In this document: one piece after another, positions 53,430 to 62,955 of the stretch
Position numbering within the stretch: the first letter of the stretch is position 1
How the letters are laid out: each line of letters starts with the position of its first letter
Source of the DNA: Bacteroidota bacterium
GTDB taxonomy: Bacteria; Bacteroidota; Ignavibacteria; Ignavibacteriales; Ignavibacteriaceae
Assembly (NCBI GenBank): GCA_022573715.1
Contig: JACZTL010000007.1
Location: forward strand, 1 to 64,000
Direction: 5' to 3'
Length of the DNA stretch: 64,000 nt
The notes under the pieces: model-generated
Database searches by the model: none
The model's input: only the letters and a program-made list of their open reading frames with translations
Told to the model about the DNA's origin: nothing
Program-made: the position numbers and the translations under genes

Positions 53430-53954
53430 AGTAATATCAATTAATTTTGGGAACTCTGCTCTTGTGTAGTAAACGGGTAATTTCTCTGGAAGTCTTGGTC
53501 TTTTGATTCCTTTGCATAAATTCTTAATTAAATAGTTGTAGTCAATAGCCCAATTAAATAAAGAGCTTAGATTCTCAATATCTCTTTTAACTGAGTGAGG
53601 TGATACTTCCCTACTTCTTTTTTGAATGAAATCTAGTATTCTTTCTTTAGTTAATTCTGCTATACTAATATCACCTAAGTAATTTACAAATCCCTTGAAT
53701 GTACTTTTTAACGTAATCGTATGATTATAACTATGAACTGATTCTGAATACATTAGAAACTCAAATATCATTCTTCTCAATAATATCGGTTTGGTTTGAC
53801 TTTCTATCTTCTCTTTTAATTTAGCTCTGAATGAACTGAGGAATTTATTAGCTTCAGATTTTAGCTTTGTTTTGGTTGTTATGCATTTTCGTTTTCCGTT
53901 TTCATCTGTAAAATACAAATAATAAAAACCTTTTTTGTTTTTAGATAAGAACAT
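53355..53954 (-). pseudogene. Tyrosine recombinase/integrase, N-terminal part only
   Basis: From the ATG at 53954 the protein has an arm-binding-like start (FYYLYFTDENGKRKCITTKT) and the SAM-like core-binding domain (SIAELTKERILDFIQK, SVKRDIENLSSLFNWAIDYN, LCKGIKRPRLPEKLPVYYT). Similarity ends at about EFPKLIDI (53430). The rest (53355-53429) is antisense to the lipoprotein gene. The catalytic domain with R-H-R-Y residues is absent. Its start lies 163 bases from the 3' end of tRNA-Phe, the usual place for an integrase of a tRNA-targeting element. Confidence 0.85.
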
Positions 53955-54072
53955 ATTTACTCCTTTATTTTATAAAGTAAATACGGTCTTAAATTTTGCA
54001 CCTTTTTTTGCACTAGTAGTCTAAAATGAGTGCAAAATTAGTGCAAAATTGAAAATGTCTGAAGAAAGCTTT

Positions 54073-54108
54073 AAAATAAAAAGTGCGAATACTCGGTTAT
54101 ATTCGCAC
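54073..54108 (-). terminator. Terminator of tRNA-Phe
   Basis: On the minus strand GTGCGAATA and TATTCGCAC pair perfectly around TAACCGAG and are followed by TTTTTATTTT, eight bases after the tRNA end. The same hairpin is duplicated at 52236-52268 with one base change in the loop. Confidence 0.9.
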
Positions 54109-54116
54109 ATCGAACG

Positions 54117-54189
54117 TGGGCAGAGACGGAATTGAACCGCCGACACATGGATTTTCAGTCCATTGCTCTACCGACTGAGCTATCTGCCC
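54117..54189 (-). tRNA. tRNA-Phe (anticodon GAA)
   Basis: A 73-base cloverleaf: acceptor GGGCAGA/TCTGCCC, D-arm AGCTCAGTCGGTAGAGC, anticodon loop CTGAAAA and T-arm GGCGGTTCAATTCCGTC. The 3' CCA is not encoded (A followed by CGT). The 3' half is duplicated at 52276-52357, which marks this gene as an integration target. Confidence 0.96.
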
Positions 54190-54248
54190 AAAAATTAAAA
54201 AACAAAAATATAGATTTTTATTGAAATCTCAAATAAATTTGATGAAAT

Positions 54249-56081
54249 TTATTCCACCGTAACACTTTTTGCTAAATTCCTCGGCTGATCTACATCCAAA
54301 CCCTTTTTAACCGCAATATGATATGCCAATAACTGTAAAGGAATTACAGAAAGTATCGGCATTAACATTCTAATTGTTTCCGGAATTTTAATTGAATAAT
54401 CAACCAACCTGTCAATGTTATCATCTCCTTCATTTGCAATGGCTATCACTCTTCCTTTTCTTGCTTTCACTTCTTCTATATTACTCATTATCTTATCGTA
54501 AGTTGAATCTTGAGGAGCAATAAATACTGACGGTACTTTATCCTCAATTAAAGCTATAGGTCCGTGTTTCATTTCCGCAGCAGGATAACCTTCAGCGTGA
54601 ATGTAGGATATTTCTTTTAATTTTAATGCTCCTTCTAAAGCAACAGGAAAATTATAACCACGACCCAAATAAAGAAAATTTTCTGCATCTTTAAATTCAT
54701 CCGCTATTTCTTCAATCTGATCATTTAGTTTTAATATTTGTTCAATTTTCCCGGGTAATTTGTCCATCTCTTTGGCAATATTTTGCCCGTCTATCAAACT
54801 CATATTCTTTTTGCGTGCAAGATTGAGAGTAATTAAGGCTAAAACAACTAATTGAGAAGTAAAAGCTTTAGTTGAGGCAACACCTATTTCGGGTCCTGCG
54901 TGAGTATAAACACCGGCGTGAGTTTCTCGCGGAATGCTTGAACCGACAACATTGCAAATTCCCATTACAAGAGCGCCTCTAATTTTTGCCTCTCTCAATG
55001 CAGCTAACGTATCAGCTGTTTCCCCGCTTTGAGAGATAAAAAACATAGCATCCTCAGGATAAACAATCGGGTTTCTATATCGGAATTCGGAAGCATATTC
55101 AACTTCGGTAGGAATTCTTGCGTGCTGTTCGAACATATATTCGCCTGTCAGACCAGCATGCCAGGAAGTTCCACAGGCAGAAATAACAATTCTTTTTGAT
55201 TTATTTAATTTTTCTTCTACTGATTCCAACCCACCAAGTTTTGATGTACCTTTTTCAAGTATTAATCTTCCTCTCATTGAATTACAGACTGACTGTGGTT
55301 GTTCCATAATTTCTTTAAGCATAAAATGATCATATCCGCTCTTGTCAATCTCCTCAAGTTTTATTGTAATTTGATGAACTTCTTTGTCTACAATTTCCTC
55401 GTCCAACGTTCTAGTATAAAATCTATCAGAATAAATTTCTGCTATTTCGCCATCTTCCAAGTAAACAACGTGTTTTGTGTGAGCAATAATCGCTGAAACA
55501 TCGGAAGCTACAAAGTTTTCTTTTTCACCAACTCCGATAACAAGAGGTGAACCTTTTCGTGCCACAATTAACTTATCAGGTTCTTTTTCATAAACAACTG
55601 CAATACCGTAAGTACCTTCAACTTTGCTTAATGCTGCGTGAACAGCTTTCACTAATGAATATCCTTTTTTTAAGAAACTGTCTATTAATTGTGGAATTAC
55701 TTCTGAGTCAGTGTCGCTTATAAAATCATATCCTAATGATTGTAACCCCTTTTTAATTGTAATATAATTTTCAATTATTCCGTTGTGTATTACAAATAAA
55801 TTTTTATCAGTATTAAAATGCGGGTGTGCGTTTACTTCGTTTGGAACCCCGTGTGTTGCCCATCTTGTGTGTGCGATTCCTAAAGTTGGAGTGAAAGTTA
55901 TTTTATCAAGTTCCTTTTCTAAATTTGATACTTTCCCTTTTCTCTTAATAACTTGTGATTCACCATTGGATATTAAACCCAAACCGGCAGAATCATAACC
56001 TCTATACTCAAGTCTTTTTAAACCGTTAATTAATAGAGGAACACAATTTTCAGGACCAATATAACCTACTATTCCGCACAT
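54249..56081 (-). CDS. glmS: Glutamine-fructose-6-phosphate aminotransferase
   Basis: The 610-residue enzyme starts MCGIVGYIG with the catalytic Cys of class II glutamine amidotransferases. It continues with AHTRWATHG and the two SIS domains of the isomerase half (SACGTSWHAG, SQSGETADTLAA, ending DVDQPRNLAKSVTVE). It supplies glucosamine-6-phosphate to GlmM. No glmS ribozyme-like leader was recognised upstream. It is 60 bases from tRNA-Phe and is followed by no other gene on its strand. Confidence 0.97.
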   Translation of the reverse strand: MCGIVGYIGPENCVPLLINGLKRLEYRGYDSAGLGLISNGESQVIKRKGKVSNLEKELDKITFTPTLGIAHTRWATHGVPNEVNAHPHFNTDKNLFVIHNGIIENYITIKKGLQSLGYDFISDTDSEVIPQLIDSFLKKGYSLVKAVHAALSKVEGTYGIAVVYEKEPDKLIVARKGSPLVIGVGEKENFVASDVSAIIAHTKHVVYLEDGEIAEIYSDRFYTRTLDEEIVDKEVHQITIKLEEIDKSGYDHFMLKEIMEQPQSVCNSMRGRLILEKGTSKLGGLESVEEKLNKSKRIVISACGTSWHAGLTGEYMFEQHARIPTEVEYASEFRYRNPIVYPEDAMFFISQSGETADTLAALREAKIRGALVMGICNVVGSSIPRETHAGVYTHAGPEIGVASTKAFTSQLVVLALITLNLARKKNMSLIDGQNIAKEMDKLPGKIEQILKLNDQIEEIADEFKDAENFLYLGRGYNFPVALEGALKLKEISYIHAEGYPAAEMKHGPIALIEDKVPSVFIAPQDSTYDKIMSNIEEVKARKGRVIAIANEGDDNIDRLVDYSIKIPETIRMLMPILSVIPLQLLAYHIAVKKGLDVDQPRNLAKSVTVE

Positions 56082-56103
56082 ATTAAACTCTTATTTTACG
56101 TAT

Positions 56104-57042
56104 TTACAATAATGATTTAAAATATCCTATTGTGGTCTTAAGACCTTCTATTCTACTTACAATAGGATTCCAATTTAATATTTTTTTTGCTTTCCCGATA
56201 TCAGGCTGCCTTACTTGAGGATCATTTAATGGAAGCTCTTCAAACACAATCCTGCTGTTACTATCAGTTAAATTAATAACTTCCTCTGCAAACTCTTTAA
56301 TTGTAATTTCATCGGGATTACCTATATTGACAGGATTTATCTCATCAGAAAAAAGTAATTTATAAATACCGTCAACCAAATCAGAGACATAACAAAAACT
56401 ACGTGTTTGAGAACCATCACCGAAAACAGTAATATCTTTATTCCTTAATGCCTGCATAACAAATGTAGGTAATGCTCGTCCATCATTGGGTCTCATCCTT
56501 GTTCCGTATGTGTTAAAAATTCTTACTATTCTTGTTTCAATTGAATGATACCTATGATATGCCATTGTAATTGCTTCTGCAAAACGTTTTGCTTCGTCAT
56601 AAACTCCTCTAGAACCAATGGGATTAACATTTCCCCAATAATCTTCTTTTTGCGGATGAACCTTAGGATCTCCATAAACTTCGGATGTAGATGCCAAAAG
56701 CATTCTTGCATTTTTTTCTTTTGCAAGTCCTAGCACATTATGTGTGCCGAGTGCACCCACTTTAAGAGTTTGAATCGGTAATTTAAGATAGTCAATCGGA
56801 CTTGCAGGAGATGCAAAGTGTAAAATATAGTGAACCTCACCCGCTATAAAAATATAATTTGTAATATCGTGTTTTATAAAAAGAAAATTTTCGTTACCTG
56901 CTAAATGGGCAATGTTATCAGAGTTCCCGGTAATTAAATTATCAATACAAACAACTCTGAAATCTTCGTTAATAAATTTATCACACAAATGCGAACCCAG
57001 GAAACCGGCTCCCCCGGTAATCACAACAGTTTCTTTTGCCAA
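56104..57042 (-). CDS. UDP-glucuronate decarboxylase (UDP-xylose synthase)-type epimerase
   Basis: The 312-residue extended SDR has [14 protein letters not shown] (NAD site), [16 protein letters not shown], the catalytic Thr/Ser in [15 protein letters not shown] and [10 protein letters not shown] with Tyr and Lys. FASPASPxxY and GxYDEAKR are typical of UDP-xylose synthases. The product would feed surface polysaccharides. Other sugar-nucleotide 4,6-dehydratases fit less well. Confidence 0.88.
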   Translation of the reverse strand: MAKETVVITGGAGFLGSHLCDKFINEDFRVVCIDNLITGNSDNIAHLAGNENFLFIKHDITNYIFIAGEVHYILHFASPASPIDYLKLPIQTLKVGALGTHNVLGLAKEKNARMLLASTSEVYGDPKVHPQKEDYWGNVNPIGSRGVYDEAKRFAEAITMAYHRYHSIETRIVRIFNTYGTRMRPNDGRALPTFVMQALRNKDITVFGDGSQTRSFCYVSDLVDGIYKLLFSDEINPVNIGNPDEITIKEFAEEVINLTDSNSRIVFEELPLNDPQVRQPDIGKAKKILNWNPIVSRIEGLKTTIGYFKSLL

Positions 57043-57056
57043 TATTAATTCCGTTT

Positions 57057-57920
57057 TTAAAATTTTAATGTTATTTTTCTTAATGAAACTATGCTTACTA
57101 CAAGACCTATTATTGGACCTAAGATCAACAGAAATATCAAACTGATTTTGTTTTCAAATCTTAACAGTTCCTTAATAGGTAAATAATCTGATAGGAAATA
57201 TACAAACATATAACCTATAACTAATAATATTACAGTCGAAAATACTCCGATAAAAAACCCATTTAAAATGATAGGCATCTTAATTGTTGAAAGTTTAGCT
57301 CCAACGAGTTTCATTGTATTTAGTTCAGTGTACTTAGAGTTAATGACCAATAGAATTGTACTGTAAACTATGTATAGTGAGATAAAGAATATTACTAATG
57401 CAAAAAAGAAAATATAATTTTTTATTCTATCCAAATAAGATATCAACTTATATATATAATCATACTTTAATGAAACTTCATCGACACCCCTAAAAGAAGA
57501 CAGTTTCTTCACCACATTTTTTATAAAATTTTGTGTAACATATTTACTCTTTAATGAGACTTCAAACGAAGCAGGAAGCGGATTATAATCAATTAGTTTT
57601 CTGAAATCTTCCCCGGTATCTTTTATAAATAATTCTGCTGCCTTTTTTTTATCAATATATCTTATAGAATAAACAAATTTCTCGTTTTTAATTTTCTTTT
57701 TTAGATTATTAATATCTTCCTTTGTTACTGTATCATTTAGAAAAACATTAATATTAATGCTTCTCTTTAATTTGTTTTGAAGATAATTTGAAAAGTTGAT
57801 AGAAAAAACAGATGCACTTATCAATGCCAATGAAATGCTCATAGATACGAGTGAAAGAAAAAAAGAAGACTTTGCCCTGCCGATTAATTTGAACGATTCT
57901 TTTATCCAGAAAAATATCAT
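57057..57920 (-). CDS. ftsX: FtsX-like cell division permease
   Basis: The 287-residue protein has an N-terminal helix, an extracytoplasmic domain (about 45-155) and three further helices with the family's [19 protein letters not shown] region. FtsX works with FtsE to activate septal wall hydrolases. No ftsE is in the window, which is common when the genes are split. It lies 14 bases from the UDP-sugar gene. Confidence 0.87.
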   Translation of the reverse strand: MIFFWIKESFKLIGRAKSSFFLSLVSMSISLALISASVFSINFSNYLQNKLKRSININVFLNDTVTKEDINNLKKKIKNEKFVYSIRYIDKKKAAELFIKDTGEDFRKLIDYNPLPASFEVSLKSKYVTQNFIKNVVKKLSSFRGVDEVSLKYDYIYKLISYLDRIKNYIFFFALVIFFISLYIVYSTILLVINSKYTELNTMKLVGAKLSTIKMPIILNGFFIGVFSTVILLVIGYMFVYFLSDYLPIKELLRFENKISLIFLLILGPIIGLVVSIVSLRKITLKF

Positions 57921-57968
57921 ACAATAAAATCCAATCTTTTTAATTAAACTTTAATTTACAAAAAAAAA

Positions 57969-58478
57969 TTAAAAACTCGATTCATCTACCCATTTTACCA
58001 TTTGCCATTTATTTGTCGATTCCACCCGTTTCAAAAATAAATTAACACGCCCGTCAATTCTTATAACATCAGTTGGATTAAAAGTAACTGTTAAATTAAA
58101 ACCTCTTACAATTGTAGCATTTGAAGTATCAACAGTTGACAAAATTATGTTATTCCAAATAAGGTCAAGTCTTTGTGAATTTGTAAAAAGTCCGTTAGTT
58201 GTTTTCATTTCTTCATCTCTCCCCCAGGAAACATCAAACCCTTTGTCATAATCCCTGAAAGAAAAAATGAAATCTTTACTTACTAATTTCCCGTAAATAC
58301 TTGTATCCCTGAATGTATATGCAAATTGAAAATTTTGGAACAATCCTTCTATTGTTGTAAGATCCGACAGAGTTTGTGATGAATTATCCAGAGATATATT
58401 TAATTTTGGTGCAAAAGGATTTTTACACCCTGCAAAAATCAAAAGTATTAAGGTAATATTTAAAATCAGTTTTTTAAT
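57969..58478 (-). CDS. Lipoprotein of unknown function, probable AUU start
   Basis: The only usual starts (TTG at 58442) lie within the signal peptide. In the same frame, ATT at 58476-58478 gives MKKLILNITLILLIFAGCKN, a complete lipoprotein signal with lipobox FAGC. It overlaps the stop of the upstream gene by one base and follows GGCAGG at normal spacing. This suggests initiation at AUU or a mutated ATG; CTG at 58469 is another option. The mature part (about 150 residues) has no recognised domain. It resembles the preceding lipoprotein in size and composition. Confidence 0.7.
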   Translation of the reverse strand: MKKLILNITLILLIFAGCKNPFAPKLNISLDNSSQTLSDLTTIEGLFQNFQFAYTFRDTSIYGKLVSKDFIFSFRDYDKGFDVSWGRDEEMKTTNGLFTNSQRLDLIWNNIILSTVDTSNATIVRGFNLTVTFNPTDVIRIDGRVNLFLKRVESTNKWQMVKWVDESSF

Positions 58479-59049
58479 AAAGCCTGCCTTTTAGTTCACT
58501 CCAACTTGGCAGATTGCTGTTCTTTGTGTCCTGCCAAAAATAAATAGCCCAGGTTGCTCTTGAATCCCTTATCAAACTAAATCTCAACTCGCCCTGATAA
58601 TTAGATTGTATGTCCCCACTAATGCTTGGAATATTTATAAAATATGAAGCAGTGTAAAATAAACTATCACCCTGGGGACTTGAGGATATATTTGATAAAT
58701 TCAATGTTATTGGTTGATCTTTTTGTACCTTTGAAATAAGACTATTGAAATACTGTTCTTCATTTCTTACACCCCAGTTATTTGCAAGTGCAGGAAATTG
58801 TGATATAGCGGAACTTGATGCCGAATAAGTAAACACCTTACTTGTAAAATTAGTATCCGAAAAAGATAACAAATAGTTTCCAAGGTTTTTATCTGCAAGA
58901 GAATTAATAAGGTTTTGAATTAAAAGATCGGATGTAACCGGTGTATGATAATTTGAACGGGATTGGTTAGGGGGTTCCGCTTCTCTTGTTGAAAATATAT
59001 CACACCCGATTAAAAAAAATAGGAGTAATATGACAAAAATAAATCTCAT
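58474..59049 (-). CDS. Lipoprotein of unknown function
   Basis: The 191-residue precursor has a clear lipobox (LIGC, C16) and a Ser/Asn-rich mature part that ends ATWAIYFWQDTKNSNLP. The domain is not recognised; the W-x-I-x-x-W-type ending is reminiscent of NTF2-like ligand folds. It overlaps the methyltransferase gene upstream by 4 bases and the next lipoprotein downstream, so the two lipoproteins are made together. Confidence 0.65.
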   Translation of the reverse strand: MRFIFVILLLFFLIGCDIFSTREAEPPNQSRSNYHTPVTSDLLIQNLINSLADKNLGNYLLSFSDTNFTSKVFTYSASSSAISQFPALANNWGVRNEEQYFNSLISKVQKDQPITLNLSNISSSPQGDSLFYTASYFINIPSISGDIQSNYQGELRFSLIRDSRATWAIYFWQDTKNSNLPSWSELKGRLY

Positions 59050-59780
59050 TTCTGAGCTATAATAATAATTCTATTCGAAAGACTCTCATCAAATTTTGAT
59101 CTATCAAAAGAGCCATAAATATCTTTTATATTAAATTTTGTCAATTCCAATTTACTTTTTATTTCATCTAAACTATAAATTTTTACTGATTCTTTAAAAT
59201 ATTTTTCATTTCCATTTTTTTTAATTATAATATCTTTTATAACTCTACCTTTTTCTATCCGTCTTTTCTGTATTATTTCTCCATCTTCAATTCTTAAACT
59301 TGAATTGGGTATTAAATTTTCTTCCAAATACTTTTTATTAAAATAATCAAATATAAAAAAACCGTTTTCGTTCAAATGATCATAAGCAGATTTAAAAACT
59401 TTAAAATTTTCTTCATCACTTTCAAAATAGCCGAAACTTGTAAATAAATTTAGGACAAGATCAAACTTATCGTCAATGTAAAAATCACGTATATCAGCGC
59501 GTATAAAATCTATATCTACTTCAGCATTTTGTGCATTTACTTTCGCATTATTAAGGAGGTTTTCGCTAAGATCAACTGCAGTTAAAAGAAATCCTTTTTT
59601 AGCAAATTCAATCGAATGTCTGCCGGCACCGCAGGCAAGATCCAGAATTTTTGATTTGTTTTTGATGTTTGTAATTGAAATTATTGATTCAACAAGCTGA
59701 AGGGCTTCCCGTTCATCTCTGTGTTTATATACCTTTAAATATTCTTCACTTTCAAACCAGCTTTCAAACCATTCAGCCAT
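59046..59780 (-). CDS. Class I SAM-dependent methyltransferase
   Basis: The 244-residue protein has motif I ILDLACGAGRHSIEFA (about 40-55), then VDLSENLL, the acidic loop IRADIRDF and LVLNLFTSFGYF, a form seen in small-molecule methyltransferases. The substrate cannot be named. It shares one base with the recR stop and overlaps the following lipoprotein by 4 bases. Confidence 0.8.
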   Translation of the reverse strand: MAEWFESWFESEEYLKVYKHRDEREALQLVESIISITNIKNKSKILDLACGAGRHSIEFAKKGFLLTAVDLSENLLNNAKVNAQNAEVDIDFIRADIRDFYIDDKFDLVLNLFTSFGYFESDEENFKVFKSAYDHLNENGFFIFDYFNKKYLEENLIPNSSLRIEDGEIIQKRRIEKGRVIKDIIIKKNGNEKYFKESVKIYSLDEIKSKLELTKFNIKDIYGSFDRSKFDESLSNRIIIIAQK

Positions 59781-60376
59781 TATATTTCTATTCTTCCAAT
59801 AACAGCTCTACCGATTGTCGCTTCATCGGCAAATTCAAGATCACCACCAACAGGCAAACCTCTTGCTATTCTTGATATTTTTACTCCTAATGGTTTTAAC
59901 AATTTAGAAAGATAAAGTATTGTAGTTTCTCCTTCAGTATCAGGATTTATTGCTAATATTATTTCCTTAAATTCTTCGTTTTCAAACCTTTTAATCAATT
60001 CTTTAATTTTTAGGTCATCAGGTCCTATACCGGAAAGGGGCGACAAGACTCCCCCAAGTACATGGTATACACCATGAAATTCATTTGTTTTCTCAATTGC
60101 AATCACATCGCTTGCTTCTTCAACAACGCAAATAAGTGTGTGATCTCTTTTACCACTCTTGCAAATCTCACATAACTCACCAACAGAAAGATTAAAGCAC
60201 CTTGAACAGAATCGAAGTTTAGTTTTTAGATCTTTTACGGCATTTACAAAACTATCTACTTCATCTTTTCCTTTTTTTAAAATATGAATTGCTAATCTTT
60301 GAGCTGTTTTTTTACCGATACTTGGTAGTTTGCTGAATTCATCGATCGCAATTTGTAGTGGTTCGGCTATTTTCAC
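59780..60376 (-). CDS. recR: Recombination mediator RecR
   Basis: The 198-residue protein has the helix-hairpin-helix start (LPSIGKKTAQRLA), a four-Cys zinc finger (CSRCFNLSVGELCEIC, positions about 57-72), the Toprim part CVVEEASDVIAIEKT and the C-terminal Walker-like region LPVGGDLEFADEATIGRA. It works with RecO/RecF to load RecA. It follows ybaB by 2 bases, the usual pair. Confidence 0.95.
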   Translation of the reverse strand: MKIAEPLQIAIDEFSKLPSIGKKTAQRLAIHILKKGKDEVDSFVNAVKDLKTKLRFCSRCFNLSVGELCEICKSGKRDHTLICVVEEASDVIAIEKTNEFHGVYHVLGGVLSPLSGIGPDDLKIKELIKRFENEEFKEIILAINPDTEGETTILYLSKLLKPLGVKISRIARGLPVGGDLEFADEATIGRAVIGRIEI

Positions 60377-60378
60377 TA

Positions 60379-60705
60379 TTATAACCCCGGGATATTGAGT
60401 CCGGGAGGAATCATTCCCTTTGTTATTTTTGTCATTTCTTCTTCGGCTAATTTTGCAGCTGATTGTAATGCTTTATTAACAGCGGCAACAACTAAATCCT
60501 CAAGGATCTCTTTGTCATCGGCATTAATTACTTGTGGATCAATTTCCACTGATACAATCTCTTTATTACCGTTAGCCGTTGCTTTTATCATTCCGCCACC
60601 GGCTTCTTCACTTACTTCCATTCCGCTTAATTGAGCTTGTACTTTTTTCATTTCTTCCTGCATTTTTTGTACTTGCTGCATCATTCCCTGCATTCCACCT
60701 TTCAT
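60379..60705 (-). CDS. YbaB/EbfC nucleoid-associated protein
   Basis: The 108-residue protein begins with a Met/Gln-rich helix (MQGMMQQVQKMQEEMKK) and has VSEEAGGGMIKATANGNKEI and a long C-terminal helix, the standard YbaB fold. It binds DNA as a dimer. dnaX, often upstream, is not present here; instead a divergent plus-strand operon begins 157 bases away. Confidence 0.94.
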   Translation of the reverse strand: MKGGMQGMMQQVQKMQEEMKKVQAQLSGMEVSEEAGGGMIKATANGNKEIVSVEIDPQVINADDKEILEDLVVAAVNKALQSAAKLAEEEMTKITKGMIPPGLNIPGL

Positions 60706-60862
60706 TTATTTCCTCCGATTTGATTAAATATTTCTATAAATTTTACTTTATTTTCGTGCAAATATAATATAAAGGTTTGACATTATGTACTTTATTTTTT
60801 TAATTTTTTGTTTTGTAAATTAATGTTAATATTTTTTTCTCTATAAAAGTAAATATTTTAAT
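60706..60862. promoter_or_regulatory. Divergent promoter region between ybaB-recR and the PurC-like/psd operon
   Basis: 157 bases, strongly AT-rich, must hold promoters in both directions. GGAGG-type ribosome sites precede ybaB (GGAGGAAAT). TTGACATTATG at 60777-60787 could be part of a plus-strand promoter. No operator or riboswitch is evident. Confidence 0.4.
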
Positions 60863-61537
60863 ATGAAAAATGAACTTAAAACGTTTTCTCTTCCTTTAGA
60901 ATCAGATGACTATATAAACCAGGTGTACCCTGACTATATTTCTAACGGTAAATCAGAAAAGATAAAATCAAAAAACCTTGGGACCAATTTTGCCAAAATT
61001 AATATCTCCATTTTAGATTATCTCAAAAAATACAACATACCTGTAGCTTCTGTAAAATTAGAAGATGAAAACACTATAAAATATTTGAAATATACCAAAT
61101 TAAATTTTTCTGTCCGAATATTAAATTATGTTGATAAACGTACTGCTAAAATTTTCAACAAAAAAGAAAATGAACTTTTGGACCTTCCTGTTTTTGAATA
61201 TCATTACGGAAAAACAAGCAATAATTTAATCTCAGAAAGCCACCTTATCTCATTTAATTTAATTAACTTTGAAAAACTGAAAATTGTAAACAGGATTTGT
61301 TCTAAAGTAAATGCAGTACTAATATCCTATTTTGAAAGACGAGGAAAATTTTTAGGCGAAGTAACATGTTCATTCGGTGAACACAAAAATAAAATATATT
61401 TAGTAAATGATTTTACACCTGTAAGTTTGAAAATTCTAGACCTAAATAAAAACAATAATTCTATTGATCCGTATAAATTAGAAACACCTTCGAATGTTAG
61501 AAAATACACTGATTTTATACTTAATCTAATTAACTAA
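60863..61537 (+). CDS. Divergent SAICAR-synthetase-like protein
   Basis: The 224-residue protein follows the PurC fold faintly: NGKSEKIKSKNLGTNFAKIN (kinase-like start), LNFSVRILNYVDKR where PurC has its VVVR strand, LPVFEYHYGK, LISESHLI, and GKFLGEVTCSFGEHKNKIYL then DFTPVSLKILD where PurC has DEISPDSxRLWD. Several catalytic positions differ: the conserved aspartates of DEIxPD are changed. Length is 70-75 residues shorter than the canonical copy at 48.4 kb. It precedes psd, pssA, purS and purQ in one plus-strand run. Function is unknown; loss of activity is possible. Confidence 0.65.
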   Translation: MKNELKTFSLPLESDDYINQVYPDYISNGKSEKIKSKNLGTNFAKINISILDYLKKYNIPVASVKLEDENTIKYLKYTKLNFSVRILNYVDKRTAKIFNKKENELLDLPVFEYHYGKTSNNLISESHLISFNLINFEKLKIVNRICSKVNAVLISYFERRGKFLGEVTCSFGEHKNKIYLVNDFTPVSLKILDLNKNNNSIDPYKLETPSNVRKYTDFILNLIN

Positions 61538-61543
61538 TATTAA

Positions 61544-62197
61544 ATGATAACCAAATACGGATATTCCACTCTTTTTACCCTACTCATTATTTGCATAATA
61601 ATAATTACCACTGGTATATTTTTTACTTCAGGTTTATTAAAGATATTAATAATAATCTTCTCGACATTTCTGGTTTTATTTTCTCTTAATTTTTTCAGAG
61701 ATCCTGAAAGGAATACGCCTCAAGCCGACAACATTGTTGTTTCACCTGCTGACGGCAGAGTTCTTTTTGTAAAAAAAATTAATGTGAATAAGTATGTAAA
61801 TGAAGAAGGGACACAGATATCAATTTTTATGTCGCCGTTAAACGTACACGTAAACAGAATTCCAATTAACGGAAAAATAGAATTTATTGAATACATAAAA
61901 GGTAAATATATAGCAGCTTTTGAAGACAAGGCATCGGAAGAAAATGAAAGGTCTGAATTTGGAATAAAATCAAAATACGGTAAAGTGTTTTTCACACAAG
62001 TTGCGGGTTTTGTTGCAAGAAGAATTGTTTATACATTGAAAATTGGTGATGATGTAACAATGGGTAATAGATTTGGAATGATTAAATTTGGAAGTAGAGT
62101 TGACGTTGTTGTTAATAATAAGTGGGAGGCAAAAGTTAAAAAAGATGATATTGTAAAAGCCGGTGAAACCATACTTTTTGAACACCCGGGAAAATAA
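61544..62197 (+). CDS. psd: Phosphatidylserine decarboxylase proenzyme (short type)
   Basis: The 217-residue protein has two N-terminal membrane helices, DPERNTP, VSPADGRVLF, SPLNVHVNRIP with the catalytic His, and RFGMIKFGSRVDV where self-cleavage at G-S (S184) forms the pyruvoyl group. It makes phosphatidylethanolamine. Its stop overlaps the pssA start by one base (TAATG), so the two steps of PE synthesis are coupled. Confidence 0.93.
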   Translation: MITKYGYSTLFTLLIICIIIITTGIFFTSGLLKILIIIFSTFLVLFSLNFFRDPERNTPQADNIVVSPADGRVLFVKKINVNKYVNEEGTQISIFMSPLNVHVNRIPINGKIEFIEYIKGKYIAAFEDKASEENERSEFGIKSKYGKVFFTQVAGFVARRIVYTLKIGDDVTMGNRFGMIKFGSRVDVVVNNKWEAKVKKDDIVKAGETILFEHPGK

Positions 62198-62919
62198 TGA
62201 TACAAATTAGAGTTACTAAGTCAGTTATACCAAACTTATTTACCGCAATGAATATGTTCTGCGGATTTCTTTCTATTCTTCATACTAATAAAGGTGATTT
62301 TACATACGCAGCCTGGTTAATTATTATTGCAGCTTTATTTGATGCATTAGACGGTATTGTTGCCAGACTAACAAAATCAAGCAGTAAACTTGGTGTGCAA
62401 TTAGATTCACTTTCCGACGTGATAAGTTTTGGAGTAGCTCCTGCATTTTTAATTTATTCAACATATTTAAATAATTTTGATACTGCAGGTATTATCATCA
62501 GTGCATTATTTATGATTGCAGGGGGGTTCCGATTAGCGAGATTTAATGTACAATTAGCCGGTTTTGATAAAACATTTTTCTATGGTCTTCCCATTCCTTT
62601 AGCCGCAATTACAATCTCTTCATTAATTTTAACATTTTTTAATCCTATAACAGGTTACCCTGAAAACATTGCCAAAATAATAATACCCCTCATTTTAATT
62701 CTATCATTTATGATGATAAGCAGAATAAAGTATAGCTCACTTCCCCATATTTCACTTTCGTCCGTTAAAGAGCATCCCTTTCAATTTTTATTTTTATTAA
62801 CAGCAGGAATCTTAGTAGTTATAACTACAGGGAAAGCTTTTTTTTACATCTTTGTTTTCTTTATTCTATTCGGTATTTTTCAGCATCTTTTCAATTCTAT
62901 TATGCTAAAAAAAGATTAA
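62197..62919 (+). CDS. pssA: CDP-diacylglycerol-serine O-phosphatidyltransferase
   Basis: The 240-residue membrane enzyme has the CDP-alcohol signature DALDGIVARLTKSSSKLGVQ followed by LDSLSDVISFG, with all conserved aspartates, and about seven helices. It starts with SVIPNLFTAMNMFCGFLSI, typical of PssA type 2. It makes phosphatidylserine, which Psd decarboxylates. Confidence 0.94.
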   Translation: MIQIRVTKSVIPNLFTAMNMFCGFLSILHTNKGDFTYAAWLIIIAALFDALDGIVARLTKSSSKLGVQLDSLSDVISFGVAPAFLIYSTYLNNFDTAGIIISALFMIAGGFRLARFNVQLAGFDKTFFYGLPIPLAAITISSLILTFFNPITGYPENIAKIIIPLILILSFMMISRIKYSSLPHISLSSVKEHPFQFLFLLTAGILVVITTGKAFFYIFVFFILFGIFQHLFNSIMLKKD

Positions 62920-62955
62920 TAATTTTACTCCAAATAAATTCAGCTAAGGCAGTTA

